The translations under genes were made by a program, and so were the position numbers. 64,000 nt of DNA from JAXDMK01 sp963765955. GTDB lineage: Bacteria > Actinomycetota > Acidimicrobiia > Acidimicrobiales > AC-14. The notes beneath the pieces were generated by a model. It made no database searches, was not told where the DNA came from, and was given only the letters and a program-made list of their open reading frames with translations. The stretch is taken from assembly GCA_963765955.1 (NCBI GenBank), contig CAVXYA010000010.1, positions 248,001 through 312,000 of the forward strand, in the 5' to 3' direction. Positions 35,025-43,902 of the stretch are shown in pieces; position 1 is the stretch's first letter, and every line of letters starts with the position of its first letter.

Positions 35025-35044
35025 CCTACCTACTCGTAGGTAGG
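35025..35044. promoter_or_regulatory. Palindromic operator before the acyl-ACP desaturase gene
   Basis: CCTACCTAC-TC-GTAGGTAGG is a perfect 9-2-9 palindrome ending 10 bp before ATG 35055. Its shape is typical of TetR-family operators that control lipid genes. No TetR gene is in the window. Confidence 0.7.
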
Positions 35045-35054
35045 CTGGGGTTGG

Positions 35055-35970
35055 ATGAACGAGACCGCCCTCCTCCACGAGCTGGCGCCGGAGGCGGAGC
35101 GGCTGCTGGAGCGCCATCTCTCCGTCGCCAAGGAGTGGTTCCCCCACCAGCTGGTGCCGTGGGATCGGGCGGCCAAGGCCGACCCCCGTCACCCATGGGA
35201 GATCGAAGCCCACCCCATGGACGAAGCCGTGCGCCAGGCCCTGTTCCTCAACCTGCTCACCGAGGACAACCTGCCGTACTACACGAACAGGATCGACCGG
35301 ATGTTCGGCGTCGACCATCCGTGGGGCGTCTGGAACCGGCGGTGGACGGCCGAGGAGGGCCGGCACTCGATCGTCATCCGCGACTACCTCACCCTCGTCG
35401 GGAGCGGTCGACCCGGTCGCCCTGGAACGGGCCCGGATGCAGCAGGTGAGCCACGGGTTCCACCAGCCCATCGCCAACGCTTTCGAGGGACTGGTGTACG
35501 TCGCCCTCCAGGAGCTGGCCACTCGGATCTCCCACCGCAACACGGGCAAGCGGCTGGCCGAGTATGACCCCGAGGGCTACGAGGTCATGGCCCGGGTGGC
35601 GGCCGACGAGAACCTCCACTACCTGTTCTACCGAGACGCCAGCACCGCCGCCGTCTCGCTCGACCCGTCGAGCATGGTGCTGGCCATGGAGGTTCAGGTG
35701 CGCGACTTCGAGATGCCGGGCGCCGGCGTCGAGGGTTTCCGCGACATGGCCAAGGCCATCGCCCGGGCCGGCATCTACGACCTCGCCATCCACCACGACC
35801 AGATCCTCGTGCCGGTGATCATGCGCCACTGGCGGCTGGAGTCCCTCGAAGGGCTCACCGCCGAGGCCGAGCGGGCCCGCGAGCGCCTGGTCGAGCGCAT
35901 CGCCAAGATCGACCGCGTCGGGCGCCGCATGGCGGCCAAGCGAGAAGAAGCGACCGCCGGCGCCGCCTGA
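35055..35970 (+). CDS. desA: Acyl-ACP desaturase (DesA1-like, diiron; apparent +1 frameshift)
   Basis: A soluble ferritin-like desaturase that inserts a cis double bond in acyl chains. The diiron ligands are in TEDNLPYYTNRI, EEGRHSIVIRDYL, and ADENLHYLFYRD. Two frames must be joined near 35403 (after GGG) to run from RDYLTLVG into AVDPVALERARMQQVSHG. A palindromic operator lies just upstream. About 190 bp separate it from the biosynthetic cluster, so it could supply an unsaturated chain, or belong to general lipid metabolism. Confidence 0.8.
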
Positions 35971-36160
35971 GCGGCCCTCTCGCTCGACCCGCCTTCTCCG
36001 ACGGCGTGGCCAACACCCCGCCTGGCCAGCGCCCCGCCTGACCGCCGCCCCGGCGGCCCGCCATTCCGACTCCTGGTTGCCCACGGCCTGTATCAGGGCG
36101 CCGCCTGCCGACTCTTACCTGGCACACGGCAAGACCGGCAGGCGACGACAAGGAGCCGAC

Positions 36161-37241
36161 GTGCCCGAGAACGACACTCCCCGCCCCGATTTCGGGTCGC
36201 GGCGGCGGCTGCCAGAGAGGGCCCGTCCCACGGTGCTGGTCACCGGCGCCTCCGGGGTCGTCGGTCAGGCGCTGATCCCCCGGCTGCGGCACATGCAGGT
36301 CGTCTGCCTCGTCCACCGCACGCCAGTTCCGGGCGTCACGTCCGTCAGGGGCGACCTCACCCAGCCCCGTCTGGGACTGAGCGGCGCCGACTACGCGAGC
36401 TTGGCCCGGCGGGTGGACGCGGTGATCCACGCCGCCGCCGTCACCGACTTCAACCGCACCGACGGCAGCCTGGAGGCAACCAACATCGGCGGGACCGAGC
36501 AGGTCGTGGCCCTGGCCGAGGCGGCCGACGCCCGGCTGTACCACGTCAGCACCGCCTTCCTCCACGCCGAGGCCGACGGTGAGCGGGGCCGCACCGCGGT
36601 GCGCTATGCCGCCTCCAAGCGGGCGGGCGAGGAGATCGTCCGGGCCGCGGCCGTGCCCCACGTCATCCTGCGCCCCTCGGTGGTCATCGGGGACTCCCGG
36701 ACCGGGTACGTCGGCTCGTTCCAGGGCCTGTACCTGGTGGCCGCCGCCATCCTGGGCGGCTTCGTCCCGATCATCCCCTTCGACCCGACGTGGCCCATCG
36801 ACTTCGTCCCCAGCGACGTGGTCGCCGACGCCATCGCCACCGCCGTGGAACAAGAGCTCACCAGCGGCGAGCTGTGGCTCACCGCCGGGGAGCGGGCCCT
36901 GACCGTCGAGCAGGCCGTCGCCCACGTGGTGGAGGTCGGCCGCCGGATCGGCCTCCGCGTCGACGACCCCCGCTTCGTGCCGCCCGAGATGTTCGACCGC
37001 CTGATCGGCCCGGTGTTCCTCGAGGTCCTGCCCCGGCGGATCCGGGTCACCGTGCTGCGCCTGCTCGAGTTCTTCACCGCCTACCTGGCGCGGGACGGCG
37101 CCATGCCGAGCAGCCTGGACGAGCTGGGCCGGCTGGGCGCCATGGCCCTGCCCGACCCCGGGCGCGGCCCTGACGACCAGCCTGGAGCACTGGGCGGAGG
37201 CCACCGGCCGGACGGCGCGGGCCGAGCCCGAGGTGGCCTGA
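36161..37241 (+). CDS. Thioester reductase-like SDR (NAD_binding_4; apparent +1 frameshift near the end)
   Basis: First gene of the putative azoxy cluster. It has a strong ribosome site (AAGGAG, 4 bases before GTG 36161). The Rossmann motif is VLVTGASGVVGQALIPRL. GDLTQPRLGLSGADYASLAR and VDAVIHAAAVTDFNRTDGSL are typical of thioester reductase and fatty acyl reductase domains, and the catalytic Tyr-x3-Lys is in YAASKRAGEE. It could reduce an acyl thioester to an aldehyde. Skipping G37160 after CCC gives a natural C-terminus (AALTTSLEHWAEATGRTARA) and the stop at 37239-37241. Confidence 0.78.
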
Positions 37242-37242
37242 C

Positions 37243-37339
37243 GTGGCCGGTCTCGACGGTCTACGCCGCCGGTCTCGACGCCGCCCGTCTGCACGCCGCC
37301 GGTCTCGGCACCGCCGGTCTCGGCACCGCCAGTCTTCAC
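37243..37339 (+). repeat. 15-bp minisatellite at the aminotransferase N-terminus
   Basis: Units GCCGCCGGTCTCGAC start at 37265, 37280, 37295, 37310 and 37325. A further degenerate copy at 37243-37257 contains the likely GTG start. The array encodes AAGLG-type pentapeptides in the aminotransferase frame. Confidence 0.85.
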
Positions 37340-38641
37340 TCTGGCCACCGCGACCTCGTCCTGGCCCGCTACCAGCGCCACGTCAACACCTCTCTCGCCC
37401 GGCTCGGGCGCCTGCTCGACGCCCCGGTCGAGGCCCGTTCGGCCGGCACCAAGGTCTACGGCGAGGACGGCGAGGAGTACCTCGACTGCGGCGGGTTCGG
37501 CGTCTTCCTGCTCGGGCACTCGCACCCGGTCGTCGTCGACGCCGTCCGCCGCCAGCTGGAGACCCACCCCCTGGCCACCCGGCTGTTCCTCAACCCGCAG
37601 CTGGCCGAGGCCGCGGCTGCGCTCTCCGAGGTCGCCCCCGCCGGCCTCGAGTACGTGTTCCTCACCAACTCGGGAGCGGAGGCGGTCGAGGTCGGGCTCA
37701 AGCTGGCCCGGTTGAGCGGCCGGACGCGGGTCGTGGCCATGGACGGCGGCTTCCACGGCAAGACCATGGGCGCCCTCTCGGTGACCGGGAGGCCCCAGTA
37801 TCGCGACCCGTTCGCCCCCCTCCTGCCGGGCGTCGAGTTCGTTCCCTTCGGCGACGCCGCCGCCCTCGACGCCGCCCTGGCCGAGGACGGGGCCGGCACC
37901 GCCGTGCTCCTCGAGCCGGTCCAGGCCGAGGGCGGGGTCAACATCCCCCCGCCCGGCTACCTACGCCACGTGCGGGACGCCTGCACCCGGGCCGGGGCGA
38001 TGCTCATCCTCGACGAGATCCAGTCCGGCCTCGGTCGCCTCGGCACCTGGTGGGGCGCCGACGCCGAGGACGTCTCCCCCGACGTGCTGCTGGTGGGCAA
38101 GGTCCTGGGCGGCGGGGTCATGCCCGTCGGCGGCGTGGTGGCGACGGCCGCCGCCTTCGGCCCCCTCAACGAGGACCCCCTCCTGCACTCCTCCACCTTT
38201 GCCGGCAGCCCCTTGGCCGCGGCCGCGGTCACCGCCACCCTCGGCGTGCTCCGCGACGAGGGCCTCGTGGAGCGGTCCGCCATCCTGGGCCGGGTCGTCC
38301 TCGACATGGCCCGCGACGTCGTGGCCGCCCACTGCCCCCACCTGGTGCGGGAGGTCCGGGGCCGGGGCCTGCTCGTCGGCATCGAGTTCCTCTCCAGCGA
38401 CCTGGCCACCGAGTTCATGATGGGGCTGGTCGAGCGGCGGGTGATCCCGTCGTACTCCCTCAACTGCCACCGGGTGCTGCGCCTCACCCCGCCCGCCACC
38501 CTCGACGACGCCGACCTCGACCGGCTGGCGTCCGCCCTGGCCGGCGCGGCCCGTGACCTCGCCGGCGGCGCCGTGTACCCCGAGTCACCCTCGTCCGCCC
38601 TTCCTGAGGAGGCACCGTGCGTTCCGTGCAGCTCGAACTGA
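37243..38641 (+). CDS. Class III PLP aminotransferase
   Basis: Likely converts a fatty aldehyde to a primary amine. Conserved segments are FLTNSGAEAVEVGLKLARL, MDGGFHGKTMGALSVTG, AVLLEPVQAEGGVNIPPPGY, ILDEIQSGLGRLGTWWG and the PLP lysine in LLVGKVLGGGVMPVG. The N-terminal 30 residues are the 15-bp repeat. There is no start codon in frame near the N-terminus, so GTG 37243 is proposed with one extra base at 37258. Alternatively the unbroken frame from 36161 could give an SDR-aminotransferase fusion, but its linker has the composition of a shifted frame. Confidence 0.85.
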
Positions 38642-39114
38642 CGATTCCCGGCCGGTCCCCGGCCGAGGTCTACGCCACCCTGGCCGACTTCGACCGCTAC
38701 CCCGAGTTCGCCCCCGCCGTGCGCAGCGTCACGGTGAGCCGGGCCGACGACCACTCGACCGTCTCCCGGTGGGAGGTCAACTTCCGCCGGGGCATCCTGC
38801 GCTGGGTCGAGGAGGACACGTTCGATCCCATCGGCCTGCGGATCGACTTCCGCCAGCTCGAAGGCGACATCGACGTGTTCGAGGGCTCCTGGCGCTGCAG
38901 CCCCACCGACGGCGGCACGGCCGTCGTCTTCGAGGCCCGGCTCGACATGGGCATCCCCTCCCTGGCGGACGCCCTCGAACCCATCGCCGCCCGCACCCTG
39001 GTCGACAACACGGTGGCGATCGTGTCCGGCCTCTTCCACGGCGAGTCGATCGTCGACGGTGTCAACCTCGACGTGGCCGCCTCGCTGGCCGCCCCTGTGG
39101 GGGCCGGGCGATGA
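38617..39114 (+). CDS. SRPBCC (coenzyme Q-binding/cyclase-like) protein
   Basis: A START-fold protein (165 aa) with YATLADFDRYPEFAPAVRSV and WEVNFRRGILRWVEEDTFDP, as in polyketide cyclase/dehydrase and Coq10-like proteins. It binds a hydrophobic ligand. It overlaps the aminotransferase by 25 bp and ends ATGA with the next gene, so it is translated with the cluster. It may present a lipidic amine or aldehyde to the oxygenases. Confidence 0.75.
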   Translation: MRSVQLELTIPGRSPAEVYATLADFDRYPEFAPAVRSVTVSRADDHSTVSRWEVNFRRGILRWVEEDTFDPIGLRIDFRQLEGDIDVFEGSWRCSPTDGGTAVVFEARLDMGIPSLADALEPIAARTLVDNTVAIVSGLFHGESIVDGVNLDVAASLAAPVGAGR

Positions 39115-40238
39115 ACTTCCTGCGCCCCGCCCGCGACACCCTCGACCGCTACCTCCCCGGCCTCGACAAGCAGCTCGCCTCGGTCCCCCTCCTCGACCTG
39201 GAGAAGCCGGGCAACGACGGCCTCTCCATGTTCCGGGAGGCGGGCGGGCCGGCCCTGCTCGTCCCCACCGAGCTCGGTGGCCTGGGCGCCTCCATGGTCG
39301 ACGCCGTCCACGTGCAGCGGGCGGTCGGCAGCCGCTCGCCCTCCCTCGCCGTGGCCACCACGATGCACCACTTCTCCGTCGCCTCGCTGGTCGAGCTGGA
39401 CGCCGCCGGCGACGGTCTCGAGTGGGCCATGTTGGGGGCCCTGGCGACCAACAACTGGCTGCTCAGCTCGGGGTTCGCCGAGGGCCGGTCGGGCCAGCAC
39501 ATCCTCTCGCCCACCATGCGGGCCACCGTCGCCGACGGGGGGCTGGTCGTGAACGGGGCCAAGAAGCCGTGCTCGCTGACCTGGTCGATGGACCTCATGA
39601 GCGCCAGCGTGGCCGTGGCCGACCCCGCCGGCGGCCCCGACCGCATGGCCATCGTCCTCATCCCCGCCAGCAGCGAAGGCATCGAGCGCAAGCCGTTCTG
39701 GCAGAGCTGGGTGCTGGGAGGAGCGGAGAGCGACGAGGTCGTCCTGCACGACGTCACCGTGCCCGACGCCCTCGTCTTCTACCCGACCGACGGACCGAGC
39801 ATGGACCCCATCCAGGGCCGGGGCTTCATCTGGTTCGAGGTCCTCATCTCGGCCGCCTACGTGGGCGCCGCCTCGGGGCTGGTGGAGCGGGTGCTGGCGT
39901 CGGGGCGGGGGAGCGCCGAGGACCGGACCCTGCTCGCCATCGAGCTGGAGGCCACCACGGCCGCCCTGGAGCAGGTGGCGACGTCGGCCGCCTCGGAGGG
40001 CGGCGACCTCAGCGCCCAGCTGGCCCAGGCCCTGTACGTCCGGTACGCGGCCGAGCGGGCCATCGAGCGGGTGGCCATGGCCGCGGCCGCGGTGGGCGGA
40101 GGGATGTCGTTCATCAGCTCCTCCGACGTCGCCTACCTGCTCGCCGCCAGCCGGGCCCTGGCCTTCCACCCCCCGTCCCGCACGGGGGCCAGCGAGCCCC
40201 TCGCCCGCCACCTCGCCGGCGCCGAGCTCACCCTGTGA
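39111..40238 (+). CDS. Acyl-CoA dehydrogenase-fold flavoprotein, candidate amine N-hydroxylase (VlmH-like role)
   Basis: A 375-aa protein with the ACAD fold: N-terminal helices, LLVPTELGGLGASMVDAVHV, a mid-domain with LVVNGAKKPCSLTWSMDLMS and a C-terminal helical bundle. The usual catalytic Glu of true dehydrogenases is not obvious. Isobutylamine N-hydroxylase VlmH of valanimycin biosynthesis is a known monooxygenase related to this superfamily. Together with the VlmB-, VlmO- and VlmA-like neighbours, an N-hydroxylating role on a fatty amine is inferred. No flavin reductase partner is in the cluster. Confidence 0.65.
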   Translation: MNFLRPARDTLDRYLPGLDKQLASVPLLDLEKPGNDGLSMFREAGGPALLVPTELGGLGASMVDAVHVQRAVGSRSPSLAVATTMHHFSVASLVELDAAGDGLEWAMLGALATNNWLLSSGFAEGRSGQHILSPTMRATVADGGLVVNGAKKPCSLTWSMDLMSASVAVADPAGGPDRMAIVLIPASSEGIERKPFWQSWVLGGAESDEVVLHDVTVPDALVFYPTDGPSMDPIQGRGFIWFEVLISAAYVGAASGLVERVLASGRGSAEDRTLLAIELEATTAALEQVATSAASEGGDLSAQLAQALYVRYAAERAIERVAMAAAAVGGGMSFISSSDVAYLLAASRALAFHPPSRTGASEPLARHLAGAELTL

Positions 40239-40326
40239 CCCCGGGGACGGGGACACCCCAGCAGGCCGACGTCGCAACGGGCGCCCGGCCCACTCCCACC
40301 ACCGGAACCTCCCCCGAAGGAGCACG

Positions 40327-41391
40327 ATGACTGACCAACTGGCGCCGGCCGCGCCCGGTACGACAGCCTCGGACGACCGGTTCACCCCCCTCCTCCGCCA
40401 GGTGCGGGCGGCGGGCCTTCTCGACCCGACCCCCGGCTACTGGACGGTGAAGATCCTCGCCACCGTGGCCTTCCTCGGGCTGGCGTGGGCGACGTTCGTC
40501 GCCGTCGGCGACTCGTGGTGGCAGCTGGCGGTGGCCGCCCTCCTGGCCTTCAGCTACACCCACCTCGGCTTCCTGGGCCACGACATCGGCCACGGACAGG
40601 TTGCCCGCAGCCGCCGGTGGCAGGACGTGCTCGGCTGGGTCCACGGCAACCTGCTACTCGGCTTCAGCTACAGCTGGTGGGTGCGTCACCACAACAAGCA
40701 CCACAGCTACCCGAACCACCTCGAGCGGGACTCCGACGTCACCCGCCGCCGGGTGATCTTCACCCCCGAGCAGGGCCCCACCCGCAGGGGTCGGCCGACG
40801 CTGTTCATCGTCCGCCACCAGCACGTCGTCTTCTACCCCCTGCTCACGACCGAGAGCCTGGGCCTGCGAATCGCCAGCTTCAAGGCCCTCAGGAACCGGG
40901 AGTCGAAGGCCAACACCCTCGAGGCGTCGCTCATCGCCGTCCACCTGGCTGCGTACCTCGGCGTGGTGGCAGCCGTCCTTCCGCCCCTGAAGGCGTTGGC
41001 GTTCGTCCTCGTCCACCAGATGCTCTTCGGGCTCTACCTGGGCTCGGTGTTCGCCCCCAACCACAAGGGGATGCCGGTGCAGCGCCCCGGCGAGCACTGG
41101 GACTGGCTGACCCGCCAGGTCGTGACCTCCCGCAACCTCCTCCCCTCCCGGAGGGTGAACTTCCTCTACGGCGGGTTGAACTACCAGATCGAGCACCACC
41201 TCTTCCCGACCATGTCCCGCAAGAACCTGGGCCGGGCCCGGCCCATCGTCAAGCGCTACTGCGCCGAGCACGGGGTGCGGTACCACGAGGTCTCCGCGAC
41301 CCGTTCGTTCGTGGAGATCGTGGGCCACCTTCGGCGCACCACCAAGACCTACCAGGCCGACTACCTGAACCAGGAGGACGTCGCGGCATGA
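40327..41391 (+). CDS. Membrane fatty acid desaturase (three His boxes)
   Basis: A non-heme diiron membrane desaturase (354 aa). The three His boxes are HDIGH, HHNKHH and QIEHH, with long hydrophobic helices between. LYGGLNYQIEHHLFPTMSRK is typical of front-end and Delta-type acyl desaturases. The gene lies between the flavoprotein and the diiron enzyme and ends ATGA with the latter. In an azoxy pathway it could make the alkenyl chain known from elaiomycin-type products. Confidence 0.88.
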   Translation: MTDQLAPAAPGTTASDDRFTPLLRQVRAAGLLDPTPGYWTVKILATVAFLGLAWATFVAVGDSWWQLAVAALLAFSYTHLGFLGHDIGHGQVARSRRWQDVLGWVHGNLLLGFSYSWWVRHHNKHHSYPNHLERDSDVTRRRVIFTPEQGPTRRGRPTLFIVRHQHVVFYPLLTTESLGLRIASFKALRNRESKANTLEASLIAVHLAAYLGVVAAVLPPLKALAFVLVHQMLFGLYLGSVFAPNHKGMPVQRPGEHWDWLTRQVVTSRNLLPSRRVNFLYGGLNYQIEHHLFPTMSRKNLGRARPIVKRYCAEHGVRYHEVSATRSFVEIVGHLRRTTKTYQADYLNQEDVAA

Positions 41392-42383
41392 CCATGACTA
41401 TGACCACCGAGACCACCGAGGCCACCGAGGCCACCGGGATCCCACCGGAGGCCGACCTCGACCTGGCCCCCGGGCTGCTGGAGGGGGCGACCACCCTGGA
41501 GCTGACGGCCGAGGGCTGCGACATCGAGTACTGGCTGCACGCCGCCGCCCAGGGCACCCTGCGGGGACTGGTCGGCGGGCACGCCCCCGAGGTCTCCACG
41601 CCGGACTGGATGCTCGAGTCGGGCCCGTTGCGGGAGGCCATGATCCAGGAGTTCGGCTTCCGGTCGATCGCCGAGGAGAAGGCCACCCGAGCCCTCTCCT
41701 ACCTCGTGGTCCACGCCCCGGACGTGGCCGGCATGGACTTCTTCGCCACCCAGCTCATGGACGAGGCTCGCCACGCGTCGGTCTTCCGGGGGCACCTGGT
41801 CGAGCTCGGCATCCCCTCGGCCGACGTCCCCGCCACCATCGAGCGTTCCTCGGGTAGCGACGCCGAGCGCGTCCTCGTCCCCCTGGAGGAGTTCGGCCTC
41901 CGCTACGGCCGGGACCAGGCCGACTACATCGCCGCCGTCGCCATCCTGACCATCCTGGTGGAAGGCATCCTGGCCCCGGTCGCCGAGCTGAGCGAGCGCA
42001 AGTGGCGGCTGCTCGACCCCGCCGGCGCCCAGATCGAGCGGGCCGCGGGCGTGGACGAGATCCGCCACCTCACCGTCGGCAGCTCCATCGTGCGCCAGCA
42101 CCTCTTGGCCCACCCCGGCGACCGGCCCCGCCTCCTGTCGCTCGTGGACGAGGGCCGGGCCCTGTGGGCCGAGCTGCCGGTGATCGAGGTCGTCTACCGC
42201 CGGGAGGTGCTCTTCCAGGAGGGCATGGCGGCGATGGCCGAGGTCGTCGGCGACTACGAGGTGTGGCCCGGCCGGCGGCTGGTGGACACCACCCCCGAGG
42301 AGCGGCTCATGACCGCCGCCGCCTGGTCGCAGGCGATGCAGGACAGCCGCCTGGCCTTCATGGGCCTGGCCCCGGGGACCTGA
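41388..42383 (+). CDS. Ferritin-like diiron oxygenase, VlmB-like
   Basis: A 331-aa soluble helical protein. Two ExxH diiron helices are plain: QLMDEARHASVFRGHLVELG and GVDEIRHLTVGSSIVRQHL. The matching Glu helices are SIAEEKATRALSYL and LVEGILAPVAELSE. VlmB of the valanimycin pathway is a non-heme diiron enzyme that oxidises a hydrazine to the azoxy group; architecture and neighbours fit, but the family assignment was not searched. AurF-like N-oxygenases are the alternative. ATG 41388 overlaps the desaturase stop. The N-terminus (MTMTMTTETTEATEATG) is repetitive. Confidence 0.75.
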   Translation: MTMTMTTETTEATEATGIPPEADLDLAPGLLEGATTLELTAEGCDIEYWLHAAAQGTLRGLVGGHAPEVSTPDWMLESGPLREAMIQEFGFRSIAEEKATRALSYLVVHAPDVAGMDFFATQLMDEARHASVFRGHLVELGIPSADVPATIERSSGSDAERVLVPLEEFGLRYGRDQADYIAAVAILTILVEGILAPVAELSERKWRLLDPAGAQIERAAGVDEIRHLTVGSSIVRQHLLAHPGDRPRLLSLVDEGRALWAELPVIEVVYRREVLFQEGMAAMAEVVGDYEVWPGRRLVDTTPEERLMTAAAWSQAMQDSRLAFMGLAPGT

Positions 42384-42389
42384 CCGACC

Positions 42390-42911
42390 GTGGACCCGCA
42401 CAACCTGTTCATGACCCGGGCGACGTACCGCCTGGTGCGCCTCGAGTACGTCGCCATGCTGCTGACCGCGGTGGTGCTGGCGGTGCTGCACCTGGACGAG
42501 ATCCGCTGGCCCGCCTTCGTGGCCCTGTTCGCCTACATCGACCTCATCGGCTACATCCCGGGCGCCATCGCCTGGCACCGGGCCGGCGGCCGGCTCGAGA
42601 CCCGGGCCTACCACGTGGCCTACAACCTCATGCACAGCTTCGTCAGCGCCGGCCTGGTGGCCGCCGTCTGGAGCCTGACCGTCGGCCCGGAATGGGCCCT
42701 GCTGGCGCTGCCGATCCACCTGTGCGGCGACCGGGGCCTGCTCGGGAACTTCCTCAAGCCCTTCGGACTGTCCTTCGAACCGCAGACCCATCCCGCCTAC
42801 CAGGAGTTCGTGGCCCGCTATGAGCAGTCAAACGGCATCCCCGTCCCCGACGACCACGTCCCCGACCGTGACGGCCCCGACGGCGCCCGCCGCCGCGTCG
42901 CTGCCGCCTGA
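42390..42911 (+). CDS. Small polytopic membrane protein, candidate VlmO/ForJ-like N-N bond-forming enzyme
   Basis: A 173-aa membrane protein with about four helices. Conserved-looking polar residues lie inside or at the ends of helices: YHVAYNLMHSFVSAGLVAAV and LPIHLCGDRGLLGNFLKPFG. In the valanimycin pathway the membrane protein VlmO (and ForJ of formycin biosynthesis) forms the N-N bond from an O-seryl hydroxylamine. Place and type fit. It overlaps the start of the DUF2156 gene by about 92 bases. Direct homology to VlmO is unproven. Confidence 0.6.
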   Translation: MDPHNLFMTRATYRLVRLEYVAMLLTAVVLAVLHLDEIRWPAFVALFAYIDLIGYIPGAIAWHRAGGRLETRAYHVAYNLMHSFVSAGLVAAVWSLTVGPEWALLALPIHLCGDRGLLGNFLKPFGLSFEPQTHPAYQEFVARYEQSNGIPVPDDHVPDRDGPDGARRRVAAA

Positions 42912-43902
42912 GCTGGTCGAGGCCGACGCCGTCCTCCGGCGCCACGCCTCCAACCCGTCGGCGTTCCTGGCCCTCAACCAGGGGACCAGCCGCTTCACGG
43001 TCCCCGGCGTGGACGGCTTCGCCGCCTACCGCCGGGCCGGGCGGTGTCTGGTGCAGTTGGGCGGCGTCTTCGCCGACCCCCAGGACCAGGACCGGATCCT
43101 CGACGGCCTGCTGGCCAAGGCCCGCGCCGAGCGGTGCCGCCTGGTGGCGGTCCAGCTCCTCAAGGCCGACGCCGAGCGCTACGCGGCACGGGGGTTCACC
43201 GTCAACCAGATGGGCGCGTCGTACGCCCGCTCCCTGGCCGACTTCAACCTCAAGGGCCGGCCCCACATGTACCTGCGCAACCGCATCTCCCGGGCCCGCC
43301 GGGCGGGTGTCGTCGTGTCCGAGATCGGCGTCGACCGGCTGCCGGCGGCGGATCTCGACGGCCAGCTGGACGAGATCGATCGCTCCTGGCTGGCGGCCAA
43401 GGGTCGCCACGTCAAGGAGCTGGCGTTCATGGTCGGCGAGCGCAAGGGGCCCATCGCCTCCTTGCGGCGGGTGTTCGTGGCCACCACTGACGACGGGACG
43501 GTGCAGGGCTACATCACCTTCTCCCCCGTCTACGGCGACCACGCGGGATGGCTCTACGACCTGCCCCGCCGCCGCCCGGACGCGACCCCGGGCACCATGG
43601 AGCTGCTGACGCTCACCGCCCTGGAGCGCTTCCGGGCCGAGGGCTCCCGGTACTTCCACTTCGGCCTCACCCCCTTCACCGGCCTCGATCACGAGCACGA
43701 GCTGGCCGGCCACAGCGGCATGGCCGCCCGCCTCGTCCACCTCCTCGCCGACCACGGCCACCACGTCTACCCCGCCGCGGCCCAGGTCGCCTTCAAGCAC
43801 AAGTGGGCGCCCGACCTGGTGCAGCCCGAGTACGTCGCCTTCTGGGGACGGGTCAGCCTGCGCTCGGTCTGGCGCCTCTTGCGGGTGACCAACGCCCTCT
43901 AG
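42820..43902 (+). CDS. DUF2156 (MprF-type) aminoacyl-tRNA-dependent transferase, VlmA-like
   Basis: A 360-aa protein whose core is a tandem GNAT-like fold of the LPG-synthase C-terminal family: GFAAYRRAGRCLVQLGGVFA, LKADAERYAARGFTVNQMGA, RNRISRARRAGVVVSEIGVD, and SRYFHFGLTPFTGLDHEHEL. No membrane flippase domain is present. VlmA of the valanimycin pathway transfers serine from seryl-tRNA to a hydroxylamine, and I recall it as a member of this family. An analogous step on a long-chain hydroxylamine is inferred. GTG 42868 is an alternative start that removes most of the overlap. Confidence 0.75.
   Translation: MSSQTASPSPTTTSPTVTAPTAPAAASLPPELVEADAVLRRHASNPSAFLALNQGTSRFTVPGVDGFAAYRRAGRCLVQLGGVFADPQDQDRILDGLLAKARAERCRLVAVQLLKADAERYAARGFTVNQMGASYARSLADFNLKGRPHMYLRNRISRARRAGVVVSEIGVDRLPAADLDGQLDEIDRSWLAAKGRHVKELAFMVGERKGPIASLRRVFVATTDDGTVQGYITFSPVYGDHAGWLYDLPRRRPDATPGTMELLTLTALERFRAEGSRYFHFGLTPFTGLDHEHELAGHSGMAARLVHLLADHGHHVYPAAAQVAFKHKWAPDLVQPEYVAFWGRVSLRSVWRLLRVTNAL

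Noticed and set aside
36077..38641. A single SDR-aminotransferase fusion protein
   Set aside because: The frame is open, but the linker reads like a shifted frame. One skipped base at 37160 gives a natural SDR C-terminus and stop, and GTG 37243 follows directly.
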